Assembly: GCF_027595985.1 (NCBI RefSeq)
Contig: NC_073304.1
Span: 218,186,000-218,249,999 of the forward strand
Source: Sorex araneus
Lineage: Eukaryota; Chordata; Mammalia; Eulipotyphla; Soricidae
DNA: 64,000 nt
Direction: 5' to 3'
In this document: positions 45,924 through 64,000 of the stretch, in pieces
Numbering within the stretch: the first letter of the stretch is position 1
Layout of the letters: each line of letters opens with the position of its first letter
The notes under the pieces: model-generated
The model's input: the letters and a program-made list of their open reading frames with translations, nothing else
Databases searched by the model: none
What the model was told of the DNA's origin: nothing
Made by a program: the position numbers and the translations under genes

Positions 45924-46384
45924 AAAGTTATGGTACTGGAACACTTACAGGCCATAAATATGGTCCTTCATGAATGCGGACCATAGTCTAATGAACCATT
46001 ACAGAGCATCCAAGTCCACTTGGTTATATACCAAAAAGTGGCCCATCAGAAGAGTGTGACAATGCTGGAGCCCCCCCAATCATGAGAAATAAATTTATGT
46101 GGTTCATAAGTCTCAGTATTTTGCTACAGCAACACAAACGAACCAAGGCAAGAGTGCTTCTTTATAGTTAGGTTGTCCAGTCTCCCCATTTTGCTTGGTA
46201 CAGAGAGATTTCCCCAGCAGAGGAAAATGAGTCAGTCGCCTTGGCTGATTCAAGGAAAATAATAAGGCCTTAGGGAGCATTTAGGTTCTTGAATAAAAAA
46301 CTGTTCATATATATGATTTATTGTTACCAAGTTACACATAAGGTATGATGGTAAATTAAAAATTAGTGACAATTATTTTTCTTT

Positions 46385-46770
46385 CTTTTCTTTTTTTATT
46401 GAATCACTGTGAGCTACACGTACAAAGCTTTCATGTTTGAGTTTCAGTCATACAATGACTGAAAACCCATCCCTCCACCAGTGTACATTTCTACCACCAA
46501 TGTCCCCAGTATCCCTATGCTCCCCCCCCCCCCCCCGCCTCTATGGCAGACAACTTCTTTCTTATTTTTTTCTACTTTGGGGCATTATGGTTTGCAATAC
46601 AGATACTGAAAGGCCATCATGCTTGGTCCTTTATCTACTATCAGCACACAACTCCTATCTCAATCGGTCCCTCCAACCATCATTGACTTAGTGATCCATT
46701 CTCGATCCTAGCCGCCTTCTCTCCCTGCTCATAAGGCAGGCTTCTAATCATGGAGCAATTTTCCTGGCCC
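46385..46770 (-). mobile_element. L1 3' end, 5' truncated
   Basis: Inverted L1 3'UTR: T-rich end, 'attgaatcactgtgagctacac', 'ccctccaccagtgtacatttctaccaccaatg', a C-run and 'ctcataaggcaggcttc'. Confidence 0.9.
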
Positions 46771-46984
46771 AGTTTCTACTGTAGTAACATTTTTCTAGTT
46801 CTAATAGTATAATTTTCCCTCCAGTTCGTCCTCCTTTTGAAATGTTTTTCAAAAGATTTTGCTAGCAATGCATAAACTTCACCTAGGTAAGGTGATGATA
46901 TTTTATACACATTTTCAGATTTCAAGCAGAGTTCTTTTAAAAAAACAACAGCAGTCAGTTAATGATACAGTGTAGAAAAAATTA

Positions 46985-47655
46985 TTATTATTATTATTAT
47001 TTAAAATTTAATAGTTTATTTTTAATTAGTGAGTCAACGTGAGGGTACAGATTTGTACATTTTTGTGCTCATGTTTCTCCCTTACAAAGTATGATAACTC
47101 ATCCCTTCACCAGTGCCCATTCTCCACCACCAGTAAACCCAACATCCCTCCCCTCCTCCCCAGTCCTGTCTCCCCCCACCCCACACTGCCACTATGTCAG
47201 GGTATTCCCTTTTGTTCTCTCTCTCTCTGATTAGGTGTTGTGGTTTGCAATAAAGGTGTTGAGTGGCCATTGTGTTCAGTCTCTAGTCTATATTGGGCCC
47301 GCATCATCTTTCCCCCACGTGACCTCCAACCACATTTTACTTGGTGTTCCCTTCTCTGAGTTGCCCAGAATGAGAGACCAGCCTCCAAGCCATGGAGACA
47401 ACCTCCTGGTACTTATTTCTACTATTCTTGGGTGTTAGTCTTATAGTCTATTATTCTATAGTCCACAGATGAGTGCAATCTTCCTATGTCTGTCTCTCTC
47501 TTTCTGACTCATTTCACTTAGCATAATACTTTCCATGCTGATCCACTTATATGCAAACGTCATGACCTCATTCTTTCTAACAGCTGCATAGTATTCCATT
47601 GTATAGATGTACCAGAGTTTCTTCAACCAGTCATCTGTTCTAGGGCACTCGGGTT
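46985..47655 (-). mobile_element. L1 3' end including ORF2 terminus
   Basis: Inverted L1 3'UTR, then 'tgactcatttcacttagcataatac', 'gcatagtattccattgtatagatg' and 'cagtcatctgttctagggcactc', which is the reverse of the ORF2 end seen near 500-600. A (TTA)n run lies at its 3' side. Confidence 0.9.
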
Positions 47656-48064
47656 TAGAAAAAATTATTTTTACATATTCTCTGAATCTGCAATATCCTC
47701 TTAACAGAAAGAAATTCTCAGAGCAAGGTAAAACATACTAAATAACTAATGAACTCTAATAGTTTTATTCTTCCCCCTAAACATAAAAGGCTTCCACAAT
47801 CCTGCACAAAGAAAACTCATTAGAGATGTTTGTATACTTGTTAGTTTTGAGATTCTTTGAAGCGATCACATTTAAAATTTTACACTAGAGAATGAATGTA
47901 TTTCAGTGAAACTGGTAGCACATTTTGGCATTGACATGTTTATTTTGGACCCTTTTTTTTCTCCAATTTGGGGTTGGGGTTCTAGTCTTTGGAGATAAAA
48001 AAAAATTGGAAACACCCGTAATTACCTTAAAGGGAAGACAGATGCAGTTTTAAAAGATACCTGG

Positions 48065-48729
48065 TTAAAGAAACTCTGGTACATCTACACAATGGAATAC
48101 TATGTAGCTGTCAGAAAACATGAAGTCATGAAATTTGCATATAAGTGGATCAACATGGAAAGTATCATGTTGAGTGAAATGAGTCAGAAAGAAAGAGACA
48201 GACATAGAAAGATTGCACTCATATGTGGAATATAATGTAACTGAGAAGTACAAGTTGGCAATGATGCAACTTCTCGCAGATATATCTCTGGATTTAGTTA
48301 CTAAAATACTAAAATACAGAAACCCCAAACCGTGAGGCCGCTAAGTGTGGTCACTCGACCTCATACCTCTTTATTCTTAGCAATGGAAAACAAATTATCT
48401 AATGCTTCCTTTTCAGCAGGTCCGACTTTAGGGGAGAGACTCTCCAAACAACAATAGTGAGTTTTGTTGAAATATTGAATGCAATCAAAGTGAAAGTAAA
48501 GTGAAATTTATTAGTTACACAGGCGGGGGGGCTAAGGGTGGGGGGGCTCAGGGCGTGGGGGGGGCTAGGGGTGTGGGGGTGCGGGGTGGGGCTATACTGT
48601 GATTCTTGGTGGTGGAATATGTGCACTGGTGAAGGGATGGGTGTTCGAGCATTGTATAACTGAGACTTAAACCTGAAAACTTCGTAACTTTCCACATGGT
48701 GACTCAATAAAAAAGTTTAAAAAGAAAAA
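48065..48729 (+). mobile_element. L1 3' end with target-site duplication
   Basis: Starts in the ORF2 terminus (ttaaagaaactctggtacatc, encoding LKKLWYIYTMEYY) and runs through the 3'UTR with a G-rich block at 48525-48595, ending AATAAAAAAG and A-tail. The 13-bp duplication AAAAGATACCTGG is at 48052-48064 and 48730-48742. Confidence 0.94.
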
Positions 48730-49247
48730 AAAAGATACCTGGGTCAGAAATGATTAAAAGAACTATGTTCCAAGAGATTTTTAAAGCACAGAGAAAAAAG
48801 CACACTGAGTATTGCCACTGTGTAGAACGACAATGAGCCAAATCCTGCCCACATTGAGTTCAGCAGTTCTTGTGAGAACAATAGCAAAAGAAGCTGCAGT
48901 ACTCCAGCGAGTGTTGGGTAATAAGTAGCTTCATCCTCTGGTCTCAATTTACCTATAAAATGGAAACGTTTGACCACCTATTTCTTTGCTCCCTTAAATT
49001 GTTAATATTTGATAATTCCATGTGCAACATTGATGTTGTCTTAATAAACTCATTTTATCTCTTCTTTTCCTACTGCTGGCTCCTCTAAATCTGCCTGGGA
49101 ACAAACGTCCACAAAGTTATAATGAGAGAAAAAGGCAGACATGCCTCTATCCTTTAGCCTCTACAACAGTCCAAAATAATACTCTGGATCCCAGTATTCA
49201 AAATTCAGATATTGGATAAGTCACTTCCCCTTTTAAGGTCTTTGCAT

Positions 49248-49640
49248 TAAATTTTTTTTTATTGAATCACTGTGAGATAGTTACAAGCTTTCATGTTTGG
49301 GTTACAATCACACAATGATCAAACACCCATCCCTCCACCAGTGCACATTCCCCACCACCAATATCCCGGCATACCCACCCTTTCCCACCCTCCCCCTGCC
49401 TCCATGGCAGATAATATTCCCCATACTCTCTCTCTACTTTTGGGCATTATGGCTTGCAACACAGACACTGAGAGACCATCATGTTTGGTTCATTATCTAC
49501 TTTCGGCACACATCTCCCATCCCGATTGATTCCTCCAGCCATCATTTTCTTAGTGATCCCTTCTCTATTCCATCTGCCTTTTCCCCTCCGCTCATGAAGC
49601 AGGCTTCCAGCTATGGGGCAATCCTCCTGGCCCTTGTATC
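49248..49640 (-). mobile_element. L1 3' end, 5' truncated, with target-site duplication
   Basis: Inverted L1 3'UTR. TAAGGTCTTTG at 49234-49244 and 49641-49651 flanks it, extended by an imperfect CATT/TATT. Confidence 0.92.
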
Positions 49641-50012
49641 TAAGGTCTTTGTATTTGTAATGAGGATTCATACCCCCACTCCCTCCAACCCCCCCCCCCC
49701 ACACACACACCTTGAATTTCCTTCCTAGATTTAACTCTTTAAAGGCCCTTACGATTTAATTTTCACTTTGGCCATCTCACAGGCTCAGTGTGGATTTCTC
49801 AGACCCCAATTTGGATTTCTTTTTCCCTACCTACTGTCCAGTGTGAGGAGCATGGGACAGAGCAACAATTTTTCTTACTGTTTGGCTGTGCATATTCAAA
49901 CACTTAGTTCCCTTTGGTCTTTTCATGAACAACAATCCCAGGACCCCTTGTGAGAATAAGACCTTGTCTTGACTTACAACATAAAAAAAGACAGGGTAAA
50001 GTAGGGTAGAAT

Positions 50013-50018
50013 TTTATT
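50013..50018 (-). terminator. KRT23: KRT23 polyadenylation signal
   Basis: Minus-strand AATAAA, 266 bases past the KRT23 stop codon. Confidence 0.75.
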
Positions 50019-50283
50019 GGTTACAAAACAATGCACAAAACTAAAGCCCTCTGAAGAATGCTTTAGCCAAGGAAGGCTTTAAACTCATCAGCTCAATCTT
50101 TGATTCCAACAAAAATACAACAGTACATTAAGACCATTAGGGAACAGAAGATTCTGACTTTGATAACCCCAAGAATGTCTTAGGATTCACCCATTCGTGT
50201 CTGGGCAAAGATGATGCATTGGAAGAAAAAGTTTTTACTTAAAAAAAAGTTTTTACTTTCAAAGGCAGAGGCTTTTGCTGGCC

Positions 50284-59626
<9,343 letters not shown>

Positions 59627-60114
59627 CTGAAAAAATAGGCACCAGGAGTCATTTCTGTTGGACACACTCCCAGAGAGCTGCCTTTCTGTGCTCTAGTCTC
59701 TGGGATATAGGACCATAATCTCTGTTTCTGGCAGCAGCACAAGGAACCATCAAGTTCCTAGCATTTATTGAGCACATACTAAGTGCAAAGACTAAGAATC
59801 ACTTTACCACAGGGATGAGGTCTTTGACCAGTTCCTCTGTCTTTTCTTACACTGGGTTTAGCAGACAGAATTATGCTGTGTTGGACAGGATGGCTCACAG
59901 AAAGGAGGAGAGATAGGATGCAGCAGGCCTCTCCCTGTTCAATACAGGCCTGAATACTTCGCTCCAGCTCCTCCACTGCTGAAGATGTTAAACGGAGAGT
60001 CTGACACTTTCCTTGTTGTGAAATTAGTCTGGCTCTGCTAAAGCGCAATAATTATTTCAGATGAACATAATTGTTTCCTGTGATAGCATTTGTGTTTCTG
60101 ATCAGTGATAAAGA

Positions 60115-60178
60115 ACAAAGTATCACTGATACAAAGTCTCACAGATACAAAGTATCACTGACATAAAGTATCACTAAC
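60115..60178. repeat. 16-bp minisatellite, four units, KRT23 intron 1
   Basis: Four tandem units of ACAAAGTATCACTGAT type at 60115, 60131, 60147 and 60163, each with one to three changes. Confidence 0.9.
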
Positions 60179-61370
60179 ATTAGTTTGTCAGGTGAATTTT
60201 TAATGCATTTTATAATAGTCATCACACACCATCATTATTTTCCTACCCAAAGTGACTATAGTCAGACACAGAACTCATAGGCATGCATATGTTTTTAACT
60301 TATGCCATAATGAGATTGTCTCAATTATAACTATTAAAACATTAGCTGATATAATTATTAATGAAACTGCTTAATACATTTTATGGCAAAGCCTCCAGTT
60401 AAAGACTTTCACTAGATCTTTATCAACTTTTTAAACATTATTTATTTATTTATTTTGAAGTAAAAACAGATTTTTATTTGGAGGTGTTTAGGAAGGGGAA
60501 GGAGGGAGAGAGAGAGAGTGAGAGAGAGAGTAAATCGCTTGTTAGAGAATTCGGGGAGAGCCCCCCCACACCCCAGCAATAGGAATGAAAGCATGAAAGT
60601 ACACATCTCAAGAGGGGACATGTGGGTGACACATGTGACACACTGGGCACAAGCAGCACCTGGGCTCGGGCATCTTATATGCCAACTTTTTAAACTTTAA
60701 AAGCCAAAGGACCGTTGGAAATTTCCACCTGAAAATTGTGTGGACATACATAATTCACAAACACTTTTAGGTAGTTTTCATCAGAGAAAGAGTGCACATG
60801 TTTATCACTGTTCTGGAAAATGAGGTGGAGAGGTCTCAGTGTCAAAAGTACAAAATGATTTACGTGCCAAGTATCGCTCTCCTGAGACCTGCATGAGTTC
60901 CTTTTACTTCTAGTAACGGATCATCAGTGTTCGCTTGAGATCTTCACTCCAGGATGTGGGCTTCAGTCTCTGCATTTACTCAAGAAGGGGTTTACCCTAG
61001 ACACCAGTGACCTTTGTGGACCTTGCTCTAAACGTCTTTAATTTAACTGGAACCAGAGAAGCTTGTGACATTCCCATGGTATTTACATAAATGATCTCTT
61101 TATTTAGAGAGGATTTTTCTTAGGACAAAGTTATGCCTTGAGACAATGGCTCCTTTTAAGAAATCAGATCCTATTTCAGCTCCACTGACTGCAAGGAATC
61201 TGGGATCATGAATGCACAATAGCAGGACTTAAATAACTTGCTGTTGGGTCAACACTGAGTCTGGAATTGGAGAACAGGGTCTGGCCTAGCACCCAGGAGC
61301 TGAATGGCGGAAGATGTCTGTATCACAAAAATTCCAGGGTTTCTGTGGTGGGATGCATTTTATTTTTATT

Positions 61371-61405
<35 letters not shown>
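60179..61405. other. KRT23 intron 1: unique sequence with (TTTA)n at its end
   Basis: No exon-like sequence. In particular no coil 1A motif ([12 protein letters not shown]) was found. A (TTTA)n run lies at about 61366-61405. Confidence 0.65.
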
Positions 61406-61570
61406 TGCTTTTTGGGTCACACCCGGAGATGCACAGGGGTTACTCCTGGCTGTACACTCAGGAATTACTCCTGGCGGTGCTCAGGGGACCATATGGGATG
61501 CTGGGAATCGAACCCCGGTTGGCCAAGTGCAAGGCAAATGCCCTACCCGCTGTGCTATGGCTCTAGCCCC
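61406..61570 (-). mobile_element. Type B SINE, near consensus, in KRT23 intron 1
   Basis: 'tttttgggtcacacccggagatgcacaggggttactcctgg' through 'tgctatggctctagcccc'. Imperfect flanking repeats around 'ctgtggtgrgatgyatttta' fit a target-site duplication. Confidence 0.92.
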
Positions 61571-61753
61571 GCTGTGGTGAGATGTATTTTAAACTCTTGC
61601 TATTTAAGCTGGGAGACTACTAAACTGTTTATCCCTGCCAAATTACTTTCTCTTCCCTGGTAGATTCTGAATTTTACTAGGACTACCACGTTGCTGTGAA
61701 GAAAGGATTCTTCGGGTACTTCCTGATCATCCTTCTTAGTGCTCTCTATGGGA

Positions 61754-61763
61754 CTTTTTATTA

Positions 61764-61795
<32 letters not shown>

Positions 61796-62091
61796 GAATC
61801 ACCATGAGCTATTGTTACAAAATTTTCATGTTTGAGTTTCAGAGTCATACAATGATTGAACACCCATCCCTCCACCAGTGTACATTTTCCACCACCAATG
61901 TCCCCAGTATCCCTCCCCCACCACCCCATTCCACCCCTCTTCCTGCTTCTATGGGAGACAATTTCCCTCTTACTCTCTCTCTACTTATGGGTATTATGGT
62001 TTCCAATACAGATAATGAGAGGCCATCATATCTGGTCCTTTACCTACTTTCAGCATACATCTCCCATCCCGAGGCATCCCTCCAACCATCA
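61754..62091 (-). mobile_element. L1 3' end with target-site duplication, KRT23 intron 1
   Basis: Inverted L1 3'UTR with a (TTA)n-rich A-tail. TCTATGGGA flanks it at 61745-61753 and 62092-62100. Confidence 0.9.
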
Positions 62092-62752
62092 TCTATGGGA
62101 TTTTCTTATCTATTTCCCCAGAATCTTTATTCTTGACATTTTCTAAACTTACGGGAAATGGGAAATAGTATACTCACTAAAGCCTGGGGCCTCTTGAAAC
62201 TTATTCTCTGACATATGTACCAAGGTATCAACTGTGCACTCAGAAAATCCAAACCATGCACTGTTGGCTGATTAGATTTTGCTCTAAATGAAATTAATAA
62301 TTTAACCATTGCAAAGTCCACCTCAAGCAAGAGTCTGATTCTCTCAATCAGCATTCTCATAGCACCAAGTGGTGAGTTCAGAAATGCAGGTGAACCACTG
62401 TATATTTAAAACCTGAAATTATTTCCCACTTGTCAGGTTACAATATTAAGAAGCTGCTACTACTTCCTCGACATAGGACTAGACATGGTCAGCTTGAGAA
62501 AGAATGTACAAGGCAAGGGTTTTGCATAAATTATGTTGTCATGAATCACCGGGGTTCTCCCTGAGGCTCCAAGTCCATACTTTTGAAAGGATTGAGTTGG
62601 ATTATTAGTACAGTCTCATTGCTCCAGGATGTGTAATATCCTTCTAGAAAGAGGAAAACAGAATTTTTCCCCCTGCAAACTTGAATGCCAAATATAGTGC
62701 CATTGAGGTTCATTCTGATATCCTGATATCACAGAGCAAAAAGTTCAGTTCA

Positions 62753-63113
62753 TGGGGCTGCTAGTGTGGCCTCTTGACCTCATATCTCTTCATTCTCAGC
62801 AATGGAAAACAAATTATCAAATGCTTTCTTTTCAGCAGATCGACTTTAGGAGGGAGAAACTCCAAATCAATAAAAGTGAGTTTTTTGTTGAAATATTGAA
62901 TATAATCAAAGTAAAGTGAAATTTACCAGTTACACATGTGGGGTGGGGGGCTGGGGAAGTGGGGGGAAGGGAGGAAGTATACTGTGATTCTTGGTGGTGG
63001 AATATGTGCACTGGTGAAGGGATAGGTGTTTGAGCATTGTATAACTGAGACTTAAACCTGAAAGCTTTGTAACTTTCCACACGGTGATTCAATAAAAGAA
63101 TAAATTAATTTTT
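62753..63113 (+). mobile_element. L1 3'UTR with target-site duplication, KRT23 intron 1
   Basis: Matches the L1 3' end at 48370-48720, with the G-rich block at 62938-62977. The 15-bp duplication AAAAAGTTCAGTTCA lies at 62738-62752 and 63114-63128. Confidence 0.94.
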
Positions 63114-63572
63114 AAAAAGTTCAGTTCAGTATTTCAAAAGGATTGGATTTAGTTTTGAGCTGCATTCTTGAAATCTTTGAAATAATGTTGAATGTCCCTG
63201 GAGTGTGGGTGTGTAGGATTTGCTTTTTCTACTGAGAGCACTCCTCAAGGCCCAGGAACGGGTCACCCAGGGAAACTGGAGTATTTCTTTGGTTTCCGTG
63301 TATTTACCTCTCCACAGGGGAGACTGGATATACGGTCTCAACTCCAAAAATTTCCTCAAACACAGAGGATTCATAAGCCAAAACAAGAAATTCATGAAAG
63401 AATGTAATTCAAAGCTGAGACACGTCTTATTGTATGTCAGGATCCAGGGCTGCCTTGGAGGAGGGCAAAATGCTCCTCTGTTGTGTGGCACAACCTCGTT
63501 TTTCTCAATTATGTTTCCAAGAAGTTAGGGTATCCCTTGGTCTACTCATCTATAAATTGGGGGTGGAAAAAG

Positions 63573-63735
63573 ACCTATTTGGGTCTGGAAGATTACTCAT
63601 TAGACCGGAGCACATGCACTGCACACAGGAGTCCTGGATTTTAACTCCAGACCATATGGTTCCCTGAGCACTACTGGAAGCAACTCTTGAGCTGGGAGTA
63701 GCCCTTGAGCACCGAGTGTGACTTTAATCCAAAAT
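63573..63735 (+). mobile_element. Type B SINE, diverged
   Basis: 'gggtctggaagattactcattagacc', 'gattttaactccagaccatatggttccctgagcactac' and 'ccgagtgtgac' in type B order. Confidence 0.7.
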
Positions 63736-63894
63736 ATCCCCCCAGAAGACTTGCTTCACAGAATGGCATGATGTATATGTACATGTACTACACATTAAAC
63801 AGTGAAACTAGAAAGCATTATTTTTACTGATAAATAAATGTCATTTGAAAATGGGGTCAACTCGTCAGCGCCGTGCTCTGTGGTAATTATGAGG

Positions 63895-64000
63895 CCACTG
63901 GAAATAGACCTGGGTTGAATCTTGACTTCACCTCTTGCTGGTGCTTTGGACGCGTATCTCACATTTCATCACTTTCATATCTTTACAGGTTTATTGTGAG
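63895..64000 (+). mobile_element. MIR, 5' part, cut by the window end
   Basis: 'ggaaatagacctgggttgaatcttgacttcacctcttgctgg' matches the MIR core. Confidence 0.7.

Overview
This is a nuclear mammalian window, almost certainly from a shrew (Soricidae, Eulipotyphla). The coding content is two type I keratin genes, and the repeats are dominated by a tRNA-headed SINE of the kind known from shrews (SOR-like), recent L1 3' ends, an RTE-clade LINE relic and its non-autonomous relatives. The species call is an inference from the SINE consensus; the keratin calls rest on exon-by-exon translation.

Layout. 1-3300: 3' flank of KRT20 with an L1 ORF2 relic. 3306-10282 (minus strand): a complete eight-exon KRT20 gene (keratin 20; 422 predicted residues, all GT-AG introns), with a TATA box at 10363-10369. 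10400-50000: about 40 kb of intergenic DNA with no supported gene. It holds SINEs, L1 3' ends, an RTE relic, an RTE-tailed non-autonomous element, a composite 5'UTR+3'UTR L1, a solo LTR with a clean target-site duplication, a second older LTR, MIR/MER5-type fossils and a 650-bp polypyrimidine tract. 50013-59626 (minus strand): exons 2-8 of KRT23 (keratin 23). Exon 1 is not visible and probably lies beyond base 64000, so KRT23 is partial here. 59627-64000: KRT23 intron 1.

The order KRT20 then KRT23 on the same strand, with a gene-free gap of roughly 40 kb, agrees with the type I keratin cluster of other placental mammals (human 17q21.2). Keratin 20 is the gut and urothelial type I keratin. Keratin 23 is a divergent epithelial keratin. 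Both pair with type II keratins encoded elsewhere.

The most notable material is in the mobile DNA. Two SINE families share one tRNA-derived head. One ends in an A-rich tail (L1-type) and the other ends in about 44 bases matching the 3' end of the RTE LINE relic in this same window. A second item is a 1,076-bp L1 derivative with a perfect 16-bp target-site duplication, in which two CpG-rich 5' monomers are joined directly to the L1 3'UTR.
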